64,000 nucleotides of DNA from Acidimicrobiales bacterium (GTDB taxonomy: Bacteria > Actinomycetota > Acidimicrobiia > Acidimicrobiales > Iamiaceae). The DNA lies in assembly GCA_035547835.1 (NCBI GenBank), contig DASZTW010000008.1:186001-250000 (forward strand), written 5' to 3'. Each line of letters begins with the position of its first letter. Positions within the stretch are counted from its first letter, which is position 1. The translations under genes were made by a program, and so were the position numbers. The notes under the pieces were generated by a model. It had not been told where the DNA came from and searched no databases. It saw only the letters and a program-made list of their open reading frames with translations. Positions 28,362 to 37,168 of this stretch are shown in pieces.

Positions 28362-28367
28362 TACGCT
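28362..28367 (+). promoter_or_regulatory. -10 element of hemD, leaderless-type
   Basis: TACGCT six bases before the GTG at 28374. The surrounding GTACGCTGGCGCGGTG is nearly the same as the sequence before hemB, GTACGCTGGGGCGATG. Confidence 0.55.
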
Positions 28368-28373
28368 GGCGCG

Positions 28374-29894
28374 GTGACCGTCTACCTCGTGGGCGCGGGC
28401 CCCGGCGACCCTGGGCTCCTCACCGTGCGCGGTGCGGAGGTCCTGGCCAGCGCCGACGTGGTGGTCTACGACCGGCTGTCGATCGCCGGGCTGCTCGACC
28501 TCGCGCCCGCGCACGCGGAGCGGATCGGTGTCGGCAAGGCGCCGGGCCGGGTCACCATGGCGCAAGAGGCCATCAACGAGCTGCTGGTCCACCGAGGCAG
28601 AGCCGGACAGCAGGTCGTACGGCTCAAGGGGGGCGATCCCTTCGTGTTCGCCCGGGGCGCGGAGGAAGCCGCCGCGCTGGCGGCCGCCGGCGTGGCGTTC
28701 GAGATCGTGCCTGGCATCACGTCGGCCATCGCGGCACCGGCGTACGCCGGCATCCCGGTGACCCGGCGGCATTCCTCCACCTCCTTCACGGTGGTGACGG
28801 GCCACGAAGATCCCAGCCGAGCGGGGCCGGAGGGGTCGGTCGACTGGGAGGCGGTGTCGCGGGTCGGCGGCACGATCGTGATCCTGATGGGGGTCGGCCG
28901 CTGGCCCCGGATCGCAGAGCGCCTGTTGGCCGCGGGCCGTCCCCCCGACACACCGGCGGCCGCCGTGCGCTGGGGGACCCGGCCCGAGCAGCACACCGTC
29001 CGTGCCACCCTCGCCACGCTCGCCGAACACGATCTCGAGTCGCCGTCGGTCATCGTCGTGGGTGAAGTCGCGGCGATCGACCTCGACTGGTTCACCTCGC
29101 GCCCGCTGTTCGGTCGCCGGGTCGTGGTCACTCGCTCCCGCGCCCAGGCCAGCGTGCTGTCGGCGCGGTTGCGGGAGCTCGGCGCCGACGTGATCGAAGT
29201 GCCCGCCATCGAGATCGGTCCCCCCGACGACGGGGGAGCGGCGCTGCGCTCGGCGGTGGCGCAGTTGGCGCCCGGCGCCGGGCCCGCCCGGTTCGACTGG
29301 GTCGTGTTCACGTCGGCCAACGGCGTGCACCGGACGTTCGAAGAGATCCCCGACGCGCGCCTCCTCGGCGGCGTGCAAGTGGCCGCGATCGGGTCCGAAA
29401 CGGCGGCGGCCCTCGCCCGGTACCGCGTGCTGCCCGACCTGGTTCCCGACCGGTTCGTAGCTGAAGGCCTCCTCGCGGTGTTCCCTCCGGCGCCCGCAGC
29501 CGGCGGTCGGATCCTGCTCCCCCGGGCAGCGGTGGCTCGCGACGTGCTGCCCGACGGGTTGCGGGCGCGAGGGTGGGACGTCCACGTGGTCGACGCGTAC
29601 CGGACGGTCCCGGGTCGCCCCGACCCCAGTGCGCTCGCCGCGGCGTCGACCGCCGACGCGGTGTGCTTCACGTCGTCGTCGACGGTCACCAACTACTTGA
29701 CCGTCGCTGGCACCCGCGGGGCGAGCGCACAGGTGTCGCCCGTCGTCGTCGCCATCGGCCCGATCACGGCGGCGACCGCCCGAGACGCGGGGCTCCAGGT
29801 CGACGCGGTCGCCGAGCCCCACACCATCGACGGCCTGGTCGATGCGCTGGTGGGCGCGCTCACACGGGACGCCTCGGTCGGTCCGCCCGTGTAG
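28374..29894 (+). CDS. hemD: Uroporphyrinogen-III C-methyltransferase / uroporphyrinogen-III synthase fusion
   Basis: 506 residues, two enzymes. N-terminal SUMT domain (about 1-245): VYLVGAGPGDPGLLTVRG, VVYDRL, RLKGGDPFVFARG, VPGITSAIAAPAYAGIPVT and MGVGRW. C-terminal HemD domain (about 250-500): RRVVVTRSRAQAS, FTSANGV, AAIGSETAAAL, DAYRTVP and VCFTSSSTV. HemD closes hydroxymethylbilane to uroporphyrinogen III; SUMT makes precorrin-2 for sirohaem. The same fusion is known as HemD/CysG of mycobacteria. GTG start chosen because MTVYLVGAGPGD is the conserved N-terminus. Confidence 0.93.
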   Translation: MTVYLVGAGPGDPGLLTVRGAEVLASADVVVYDRLSIAGLLDLAPAHAERIGVGKAPGRVTMAQEAINELLVHRGRAGQQVVRLKGGDPFVFARGAEEAAALAAAGVAFEIVPGITSAIAAPAYAGIPVTRRHSSTSFTVVTGHEDPSRAGPEGSVDWEAVSRVGGTIVILMGVGRWPRIAERLLAAGRPPDTPAAAVRWGTRPEQHTVRATLATLAEHDLESPSVIVVGEVAAIDLDWFTSRPLFGRRVVVTRSRAQASVLSARLRELGADVIEVPAIEIGPPDDGGAALRSAVAQLAPGAGPARFDWVVFTSANGVHRTFEEIPDARLLGGVQVAAIGSETAAALARYRVLPDLVPDRFVAEGLLAVFPPAPAAGGRILLPRAAVARDVLPDGLRARGWDVHVVDAYRTVPGRPDPSALAAASTADAVCFTSSSTVTNYLTVAGTRGASAQVSPVVVAIGPITAATARDAGLQVDAVAEPHTIDGLVDALVGALTRDASVGPPV

Positions 29895-29948
29895 CAACGC
29901 ACCGCCACGTCCGACCGTCTGGCCGCGCTGGCTCGCCGTGGCGCGACG

Positions 29949-29954
29949 TACGCT
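29949..29954 (+). promoter_or_regulatory. -10 element of hemB, leaderless-type
   Basis: TACGCT six bases before the hemB ATG, repeating the hemD arrangement 1.6 kb upstream. Confidence 0.5.
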
Positions 29955-29960
29955 GGGGCG

Positions 29961-30941
29961 ATGCCGTTCCCGCAGCGCCGACTCCGCCGGCTGCGCCGCA
30001 CCGCAGCCCTGCGCCGCCTCGTCGCGGAGTCGCGCCTCGGGGTCGACGACCTGATCGCGCCCCTCTTCGTGCGCGAAGGGATCGACGAGCCACAGCCGGT
30101 CGCCTCGTTGCCCGGTGTGGTCCAGCACACGGTTGCATCGCTGCGCAAGGAAGTCGCCGAGCTGCACAACCTCGGGATCTCGGGCGTGATCCTGTTCGGC
30201 GTCCCCGAGCGCAAGGACGCGGTCGGGTCCGGCGCGAGCGACCCCGCCGGCATCGTGCAAGTGGCGCTCCGGGAGCTGCGCGACGACCTGGGCGACGACA
30301 TGGTCGTGTTCGCCGACCTCTGTCTCGACGAGTACACCGACCACGGTCATTGCGGGATCGTCGCCCCGTCGGGCGAGGTCGACAACGACGCCACCCTCGA
30401 GCGGTATGGCGAAGTGGCCGTGGTGCAGGCCGACGCGGGCGTCGACGTCGTGGCCCCCTCGGGGATGATGGACGGGCAGGTCGCCGCCATCAGGGCCGCG
30501 CTCGACCAGGCCGGCTACCTCGAGGTCCCGATCCTCGCGTACGCCGCCAAGTACGCCTCGGCCTTGTACGGCCCGTTCCGCGACGCGGTCGACGTCGAGA
30601 TCGCGGGAGGCGGTGATCGCCGGGCGTATCAACAGGATCCGGCCAACGCCCGTGAGGCGCTCGAGGAGATCCGTGCGGATCTCGAAGAGGGCGCCGACAT
30701 GGTGATGGTGAAGCCGGCGCTGCCGTACCTCGACATCCTCACCAGGGCCCGCGCCGAGGTCGACGCGCCGCTGGCCGCCTACCACGTCTCGGGTGAGTAC
30801 GCCATGGTGATGGCGGCAGCCGAGCGTGGCTGGATCGACGGCCCGGCCGTCGCGGCCGAGCAGATCGGGGCCATCAAGCGGGCTGGCGCCGACCTCATCC
30901 TCACGTACTTCGCCCGCGATCTCGCCGAGCGTCTGGCCTGA
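29961..30941 (+). CDS. hemB: Delta-aminolevulinic acid dehydratase (porphobilinogen synthase)
   Basis: Condenses two ALA molecules. 326 residues. Metal-site region FADLCLDEYTDHGHCG, the two Schiff-base lysines in ILAYAAKYAS and MVMVKPALPYLD, and PSGMMDGQVAAIR. The two cysteines and the Asp-rich DLCLDEYT arrangement are of the mixed actinobacterial type, so metal use (Mg or Zn) is uncertain. Follows hemD by 66 bases with its own promoter. Confidence 0.95.
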   Translation: MPFPQRRLRRLRRTAALRRLVAESRLGVDDLIAPLFVREGIDEPQPVASLPGVVQHTVASLRKEVAELHNLGISGVILFGVPERKDAVGSGASDPAGIVQVALRELRDDLGDDMVVFADLCLDEYTDHGHCGIVAPSGEVDNDATLERYGEVAVVQADAGVDVVAPSGMMDGQVAAIRAALDQAGYLEVPILAYAAKYASALYGPFRDAVDVEIAGGGDRRAYQQDPANAREALEEIRADLEEGADMVMVKPALPYLDILTRARAEVDAPLAAYHVSGEYAMVMAAAERGWIDGPAVAAEQIGAIKRAGADLILTYFARDLAERLA

Positions 30942-31107
30942 CGGGTCGGCGCAGGCCGAGGTCGCCGCGCCCACCACCTCACCACGGCAGTTCCCGACGT
31001 CATGGCGCGGCGCGGCGACCGCCGCTCGACGCCCAACTGCCGCACCCGTCTGCCGCACGAGCGCGTCCGGCCGCGGCGATGGCACACCCGGTGGCACACC
31101 TAAGGGG

Positions 31108-31135
31108 TTGACGCAAAACACACGAAAGGTACATT
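31108..31135 (+). promoter_or_regulatory. Sigma70-type promoter of the lipoprotein gene
   Basis: TTGACG (31108-31113) and TACATT (31130-31135), 16 bases apart, the clearest -35/-10 pair in the window, in a locally AT-rich patch. Predicted start near 31142. The 200 bases between hemB and this gene hold nothing else apparent apart from a GGCACACC direct repeat at 31081-31100. Confidence 0.7.
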
Positions 31136-31159
31136 TGGGTGCCAGCGCAGAGGGGTGCG

Positions 31160-31684
31160 ATGGGCGAGCGATCGTTTGACGTGACGAGCGACCTGGTTCG
31201 GCCACGACGGTCTGCTGTCGCGCTCGCGCTCGCGCTCGCCACGGTCACCGTCCTTGCTGCATGCAGCGGCAGCGGCGACGCCGACGCGCGGGTCGTGCAA
31301 GGTGTGCGACAACCGGCGAGCGGCACGATCGGGTGCCCGATCACCGCGGCGCAGGTCGCCGACGTGCTCGGCATCCAGGTCGATCGTGACGCGGCGAGCT
31401 GCAGCTTCCATCCCGCCGACGGCGCGCTGGCGCCGAACGCCACGTTCAACCGCGAGCTGGCGGTGGCGTTCACCCAGTCGGGGCTGTCGCAAGGCCAGTA
31501 CGCCGAGCCCGTCGCGGGGATCGGTGATCAGGCCTATCTGACCGCACCACGCCCCGACGGCACCCGGTTGCTCGTGAGAGCCGGGAGCCTGCGCTTCGAG
31601 ATCCGGGTGCAGCACGACGCGGGCGGCGTACAGGCCCGCCGCGACGCGCTGCGACTCGCGCAACTGGTGATCGAGCACGGCTGA
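31160..31684 (+). CDS. Secreted lipoprotein of unknown function
   Basis: 174 residues from the ATG at 31160 (GAGGGG six bases upstream). Signal peptide with Arg-rich n-region, hydrophobic stretch ALALALATVTV and lipobox LAAC, giving a lipidated Cys followed by SGSGDAD. The mature part starts with GTIGCPITAAQVADVLGI and resembles small actinobacterial DUF-type lipoproteins with a second Cys pair (GC... SCSF). Its stop shares a base with an ATG upstream of the giant gene, so the two are probably co-transcribed and exported together. Confidence 0.75.
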   Translation: MGERSFDVTSDLVRPRRSAVALALALATVTVLAACSGSGDADARVVQGVRQPASGTIGCPITAAQVADVLGIQVDRDAASCSFHPADGALAPNATFNRELAVAFTQSGLSQGQYAEPVAGIGDQAYLTAPRPDGTRLLVRAGSLRFEIRVQHDAGGVQARRDALRLAQLVIEHG

Positions 31685-31749
31685 TGCGCGGCATCCGACC
31701 CACCCAGCACTTGACCCTGGCGACACGGACCGAGACGAGGAGCGAGCAC

Positions 31750-34700
31750 ATGGGAACGAAACGGTCGACCTTCCCGACGGGGCGTCGGGCGGCGTTGGGA
31801 CTCCTGTTCTTCTTGGTGTTGCTGGTCGCGACGCTCTCGCCGGCGATCACCGCTCGACGTGCTGGCGCGGCGGACGAGTCCGCCACCGCGAACCGGGAAC
31901 CGGCCGCGGCGGCCGACCCCCCGCCGCCCATGTACTCGTGCACGCCCGACGTGACCGCGACGGCACAAGAGCAGACCGACTTCGCCAATCGGTGGGCGGC
32001 TCGGATCGAAGGGCAGGACCCGACCTTCAACTTGCAGTCGTACCTGGACGCCGACGCCATCCCGGCCGACATCGCGGCCGAGCCGGGCTTCAACGACGCG
32101 ACGAAGGACACACTCACCCGTGGCTGCCTCGTCAGCAAGCTGTTCGACGTGTTGAAGACGATGGATGCGTCATTCGGCATGGACACGAGCAAGAGCCCGC
32201 CCGAAGCGTTCCCCGACGACACCGTCAAGTCGATGCTCGCCCTGACGGTCTTCCACAACAAGCCCACCAGCCAGCCGAGCACCCCTGCGGTCGCGCCGCA
32301 GATCCCCCTCCCCGACGTGGTGGGCGACGCGCTTCGGGGCGTGGGCCTCGACGCACTCCAGCACCTCACCGTGCCGACCATCTCGATCCCGTCGGACCTC
32401 GGCATCCTCACCCCGGCGACGCAGTTGATCAACAACCTCGTCTCCGCGCTCCAAGGCATCGGGCTGCCCAAGCTGCCATCGCTCGCCGACCTGCTCCAAC
32501 TGCCGCCGCTGCCGATCTCGCTGCCGCCGCTGCCCGACCTCTCGCTCCCGTCGATCACGGACCTGATCAACACGATCCGCTCGGTGCTCGACTCGACCAC
32601 GTACGAGGTTTGCTACCGGGGCGCCAAGACCGGCGGCGCGGTCAGATGCACTCGCACCTTGATCGGTCTTCCCGTGCTTCTCGACGTGCAAGGCGATGCG
32701 CAGCCAGACCTCTCGGCCCAGCTCGCCCCGTCGGTGAACCTCCAGTACCCGACGGGCGTCACGATGGGCTTCACGCTCGACCGCTTGCCGCCCTTGCTCA
32801 ACCCGTTGGGTTCGCCGCCGCCGGTCACGGCCGACGTGTGGGCGACGTGGGACGTGCCGCTCGCAAACATGCGCGTGCACCTCGGGTTCGGTAGCACGTA
32901 TGGCGGGTTCACTCTGCCGCGGCACAACTCGATGCTCGCCACGGTGACGAACCTCACCGACGCCACCAAGGGCGACCCGAAGATCGCGTACACGCTGACC
33001 CAGCAGGGCGCTGGCCCAGAGAGCCTCGCGATGGCGGGCGTGACCAAGGTGCTGCGCGCCGACACGGGCGCGCTGAGCACCCCCGAGACCACCGCCGCCT
33101 ACCTCAACTTCGTCGGAGTGCCGCAGACCACCAAGGGCACCCTCGACATCCGGACATCCGAAGCGGCGGTCGGCAAGAACAGCGCGCGGTTCATCAACGA
33201 CATGACCACCTCGAGTCCTTCGAAGTTCAAGTTGGGCATCACCCGTCAGTTCAGCCCTGCTGATCCGCTCTCGCCGTGCTGCCCGGTGCAGTCGTTCCTG
33301 GCCACGGTGGACAAGCTGCCGACCGCATTGAACATCGACATCTTGAAGCAGGACGACTTGAACCGCTGGACCGCGCACTATGGCGCCAACGCCAACGTCG
33401 ACCACCTCACCTTGGAGGGCTTCGACTTCCCGACCGTCGAGGACTTCTTGAAACCACCCGCCGAGCAGACGGTCAACACGTTCACGGCTGACGTGCGCAA
33501 CCTCCCGACCAAAGTCGACGTCGTGGCCACGCTGCCGCTTCCCAACGCCAACCCACGCCACGTGAGCGTCGACTACCGGGCTTCGAAAGCCGCGGACCCC
33601 AACACGTTGGTGGTCGTGCCGACATTCGCGTTCGGCACCGTCGAGCAGACAGCGGGCGATGTGCAACGCAGCTTGTCGGCGCAAGTGAACGACGTGCCGG
33701 GACAAGTGAAGCTCGACGCCAACCTCGCCGGCGATTCGTTGAACACGCCGCCACAACCGAAGGGCAAGAACCTCGACGTCGGGCTCACGTACGACGCGTC
33801 GAGCGAGGCGCACGACCTGTCCGTCGACTTCTTCGACAAGAGCGACTCGGGCACCAGCAAGCTCAGCGGCAACGTCACGTCGCTGCCCCCGTCGCTCACC
33901 GCGACGGTCTCGCACCATGTCGTCGGGCTTGGCGGCACCGACGCGATCGACTTCGACGCGAAGTCGGCACCCGACGCGGCGGATGGGTCCGCACAGCTCG
34001 GCACTGCGTTCATCCGTTACGCGAAGAACAGCGACTTCCTGTCGCTCGATGACACCACCCGACCGTCCACCGCGCAGTACGCGGTGGTGAGGAGCGACAA
34101 GGGGCCCGACAACACGGCTTCGACCGACGACGACCGCCTCGCGCTCGAGGCGCAGTACGCGGGTCTGAAGCGGACTGACGTGTCGCTCACCAGTGACGGC
34201 TTGGACAAGGGCGCACTCGACCTGCACGCCAAGGTCGTGAACGACCTCGACCGGGCCACCACGGTCCAGTTCGACAACCCGGAGTCGACGGTCGACGCCG
34301 AGGTGCTCAACGTGCCCAAGGACGTGGACGTCTCGTACCACCGTCGCCAGACCGGAACCACCGATGATTGCGGTTCACCGGAGAACACCCACTCGGTGGT
34401 GTATGACGCGTCCGGTCCCATCGACAAGGCGACGGTCCGCGTGCAAGGCAAGCTCGCCAACGGCGACCCGGACCCGAACAACCTCACGGTGTTGAACGCG
34501 GGCCGGGACCCGAGCACGCACACCGGGCCGATCCCGCAACACATGGAGATGTTCGTCAACGGTCACACCAAGCAGGTGAAGTACCGGGCGGACTCCGAGA
34601 TCGGCCAAGTCGCTGCCAGCATCTTGTCGCAGAGCGTCGGCTCCGGCGCATGCACCGCCAGCAGTGGCATCAACGCGGACTTGCGGCAGCTGCCGCTGCA

Positions 34701-37047
34701 GTTCGGGGCCGCGATCGACCCCAACCGTCTGCGCTTCAGCGACCTTGCCGACACGACGACGCCCCTGACCCAAGTCGGCCTGGCCGAGGACACGCCGACG
34801 TCGACCCCGATCGGATCGGTGGCGGTGGCCTTCACCGATCATCCCAACGGGACGGTGCCGGACGTGCCCGCCGCCAACAGCTTGTCGGTCGAGTCCGACA
34901 AGCGCGCGAGCTCGCCGACGAAGGGCACAGCCGCCAGCGTCCGCATCGCGGGCGTGAAGCTGTTCCAGCTCGACGTCCGCCACGAGAACCCGGCCGATCC
35001 CGACAGCAAGACGACTGGGGTCGAGACGAAGTTGGCGCTGGCCAGCGAGCTCGACGACGTGGGCACGAACCTCGACTTCACGTCCGAGGACAGCTCTGAA
35101 GCGCGGGTGCGCGGCACCATCAACAAGCTGACGCCCGACTTGCACCTGGTCCTCGGCCTGGTTGAGGGCGACACGCAAGTCCACTACCAGACCCCAGGTG
35201 GGCACCTCGACACCAACCTCGAGATCGCGCTCGGCCACGCCGGCGAGCTCGACACGGTGTCGCTCCCGGCCAACCGTCCCGTCGGCGTGATGTTGCGTGA
35301 CAGCTCGACGCTCGGAAACAAGAAGGTGGGTCTGCTGCTGCTCGGCGCGCCGAGCACGCTCGACTTGCTGGTCGACAAGATCACGACCGCGACGCGAGGC
35401 ACCAACGACCCGAGCTTCCTCACGTTCACCGACTACCAGCCGCCCGGCGGGAGCGCCGACCTCTCCGTCGACATCGACTTGAAGAACTCGGTCGACGACA
35501 ACGGCAACCGCGACTTGTCGAAGGACATCCGCGTCCAAGCGGTGCTCCGTGGCGTGCCAGCTGGCTACGGCGTGAACGTGTTGCCGATCGCCAAGGGCAA
35601 CGACTCGACCGGTGGCGACGACGGCACGTACTTCGACATGCGCGTGGAGGGGAGCGCGCCGCTGAGCGGTGGGGTCGAACTCGACGTGGGGGCCGGCGTG
35701 CCGAAGCGAAAGAACCAGAACGGGTCCTCCACGCCGATCGACCCCGCGCCGTGCTCGCAGTGCGCCTTGCAGCTGACGGGCACGATCTCCAACTTGCCGC
35801 CAGGCTTCGAGTTCAACTTGGACTCGACCAAGCCGGGTCCCGACGGGTCCAAGCAGACGATCATGGACATGACGCTGCTCGGCACGAACCATCAGCAGGA
35901 CAACTCGCAGTCGATCAACGATGTGAAGCTGAACGTCCTCAGCTGGCAGTACGAGCCGGGCACGCAGACCGTGCGAACCGTCCCGCAAGTGCAGGCGCAC
36001 CTGCGCGACGTTCCGGCCCACATGAACATCCTCATCGGGGCCGGCGTGCCGAAGGACTCGTCGGTCGCACAGCCGTGCGCCAAGTCGTCGAACACGCTGC
36101 CGGGCATCACGTACTCCGCCGAGGGCGACCAGCGCGACGCGCTCGACCTCGACGCGGAGATCGACTTCGTGATGCTCGCCCATGACCCGACGCACCCGGA
36201 GCTCGACGACGACGGCACGGTCAAGGAGCAGCCGGATCCGGCGTTGAAGGTGTCGGCCACGAACTTGTCGCACTCGGTGCAGTTCGTGAACACCCACGAC
36301 GGCAAGTTCGAGGTGACCCAGCCCGACCCGTCAGCCGCGCCGACGGGGAACCTCCACCTCGAGGTCAGCACGCAGATCCTGAAGATCTTGAACTGGAGCC
36401 TCCAGCCGCCCAGCGAGGGTGGCTGCGGTTTCAGCAAGAGCATCGGGCCGATCGAGTTCTCCAGCGCCGGAGGGCTCCGGTTCGACTTGTCGACCGGGAT
36501 TGTGCTCGACATCGACGGGCTGAAGAACGTCACGCTGGATCCGGGGGTGACGGTCGGCGTGAGCGGTGACTTCGCCAAGGTCAAGTTCGGCCTCCGCGAC
36601 CCGCACATCGTCAACGGCTACCTGGCGGGCGTCGGTCTGAAGATCACCGTCCACATCTCGGACTCGATCAACCCGAGCTTCCCGTTGGTGTTCCCGCCGA
36701 TCGACCTCGAGAACTTGTCGTTCCCGATCAGCATCAACATGGTCGACCTTTCGTCGAACAGCACCGGCAACTGGATCGACATCAACTTGTTGGTGCCGTG
36801 CGACGTCGACGTGTCGTGGGACGGTGTCGACATCACCTCCTACCACGCGTACGTCGACACCCACCCTGGCCTGCTGTCGCAGTTCTCCAACGGGTTCGAG
36901 ACGACCGACGACGGCACGTTCCTCGTGGCGCCCGCGGGCGATTATCTCCAGCCGCTGCGCTTCTTCGTGCAGCCGATCTACATCCTGGCCTTGCAGATCT
37001 TCAAGGGCATCGGAAGCTTCGACGCGGGCATTCGCTGTCCGAGCTGA
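31750..37047 (+). CDS. Giant secreted repeat protein, function unknown
   Basis: 1765 residues from the ATG at 31750, with GAGGAGCG ten bases upstream. An in-frame ATG at 31684 overlaps the lipoprotein stop but would put 22 odd residues before the signal. Signal peptide: basic MGTKRSTFPTGRRA, then hydrophobic LGLLFFLVLLVATLSPAI, cleavage after AGAAD or ARRA. The region to about residue 300 has proline-rich leucine segments (LPPLPISLPPLPDLSLPS). From about 518 to 1430 there is a recurring motif of the form [AG]-x-[VIL]-x-x-[LV]-P-x-x-hydrophobic-x-hydrophobic, at residues about 518, 580, 644, 707, 850, 976, 1121, 1263, 1343 and 1415; spacing is 62-64 where adjacent and roughly double elsewhere. 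No LPXTG, enzyme motif or C-terminal anchor is seen. Composition is beta-rich. Possibly a surface adhesin or envelope lipid-binding protein; unproven. Confidence 0.8.
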   Translation: MGTKRSTFPTGRRAALGLLFFLVLLVATLSPAITARRAGAADESATANREPAAAADPPPPMYSCTPDVTATAQEQTDFANRWAARIEGQDPTFNLQSYLDADAIPADIAAEPGFNDATKDTLTRGCLVSKLFDVLKTMDASFGMDTSKSPPEAFPDDTVKSMLALTVFHNKPTSQPSTPAVAPQIPLPDVVGDALRGVGLDALQHLTVPTISIPSDLGILTPATQLINNLVSALQGIGLPKLPSLADLLQLPPLPISLPPLPDLSLPSITDLINTIRSVLDSTTYEVCYRGAKTGGAVRCTRTLIGLPVLLDVQGDAQPDLSAQLAPSVNLQYPTGVTMGFTLDRLPPLLNPLGSPPPVTADVWATWDVPLANMRVHLGFGSTYGGFTLPRHNSMLATVTNLTDATKGDPKIAYTLTQQGAGPESLAMAGVTKVLRADTGALSTPETTAAYLNFVGVPQTTKGTLDIRTSEAAVGKNSARFINDMTTSSPSKFKLGITRQFSPADPLSPCCPVQSFLATVDKLPTALNIDILKQDDLNRWTAHYGANANVDHLTLEGFDFPTVEDFLKPPAEQTVNTFTADVRNLPTKVDVVATLPLPNANPRHVSVDYRASKAADPNTLVVVPTFAFGTVEQTAGDVQRSLSAQVNDVPGQVKLDANLAGDSLNTPPQPKGKNLDVGLTYDASSEAHDLSVDFFDKSDSGTSKLSGNVTSLPPSLTATVSHHVVGLGGTDAIDFDAKSAPDAADGSAQLGTAFIRYAKNSDFLSLDDTTRPSTAQYAVVRSDKGPDNTASTDDDRLALEAQYAGLKRTDVSLTSDGLDKGALDLHAKVVNDLDRATTVQFDNPESTVDAEVLNVPKDVDVSYHRRQTGTTDDCGSPENTHSVVYDASGPIDKATVRVQGKLANGDPDPNNLTVLNAGRDPSTHTGPIPQHMEMFVNGHTKQVKYRADSEIGQVAASILSQSVGSGACTASSGINADLRQLPLQFGAAIDPNRLRFSDLADTTTPLTQVGLAEDTPTSTPIGSVAVAFTDHPNGTVPDVPAANSLSVESDKRASSPTKGTAASVRIAGVKLFQLDVRHENPADPDSKTTGVETKLALASELDDVGTNLDFTSEDSSEARVRGTINKLTPDLHLVLGLVEGDTQVHYQTPGGHLDTNLEIALGHAGELDTVSLPANRPVGVMLRDSSTLGNKKVGLLLLGAPSTLDLLVDKITTATRGTNDPSFLTFTDYQPPGGSADLSVDIDLKNSVDDNGNRDLSKDIRVQAVLRGVPAGYGVNVLPIAKGNDSTGGDDGTYFDMRVEGSAPLSGGVELDVGAGVPKRKNQNGSSTPIDPAPCSQCALQLTGTISNLPPGFEFNLDSTKPGPDGSKQTIMDMTLLGTNHQQDNSQSINDVKLNVLSWQYEPGTQTVRTVPQVQAHLRDVPAHMNILIGAGVPKDSSVAQPCAKSSNTLPGITYSAEGDQRDALDLDAEIDFVMLAHDPTHPELDDDGTVKEQPDPALKVSATNLSHSVQFVNTHDGKFEVTQPDPSAAPTGNLHLEVSTQILKILNWSLQPPSEGGCGFSKSIGPIEFSSAGGLRFDLSTGIVLDIDGLKNVTLDPGVTVGVSGDFAKVKFGLRDPHIVNGYLAGVGLKITVHISDSINPSFPLVFPPIDLENLSFPISINMVDLSSNSTGNWIDINLLVPCDVDVSWDGVDITSYHAYVDTHPGLLSQFSNGFETTDDGTFLVAPAGDYLQPLRFFVQPIYILALQIFKGIGSFDAGIRCPS

Positions 37048-37109
37048 CGCGGTGGTGTCGCCGCGCCCGATGGCGCCGATCTCGGGGCCTGGGTAGCGGC
37101 CTGTGGCCG

Positions 37110-37115
37110 TAGGGT
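37110..37115 (+). promoter_or_regulatory. -10 element of hemL
   Basis: TAGGGT 54 bases before the hemL ATG. Unlike the leaderless genes of this region, hemL would have a leader of about 45 bases. Confidence 0.4.
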
Positions 37116-37143
37116 GGGGACGCGCGCGAGCGCGCTCCCACCC
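37112..37143. other. GC-rich hairpin upstream of hemL
   Basis: GGGTGGG and CCCACCC enclose GACGCGC/GCGCGCT with a four-base loop, about 65 bases after the giant gene's stop. It overlaps the proposed hemL -10. It may terminate the upstream transcript or act as an operator. Confidence 0.5.
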
Positions 37144-37168
37144 AACGGCCGATCCTCCGCGGAGACCG

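Noticed and set aside
27174-31205. A very long minus-strand frame running from the hypothetical gene across hemD and hemB
   Set aside because: Only the first part (to 28166) has protein-like composition and a promoter; the rest is antisense to strongly supported haem genes.
34375-36297. Long minus-strand frame opposite the giant secreted protein
   Set aside because: Val/Arg/His-rich shadow without domain; the plus strand has a signal peptide and a repeat pattern.
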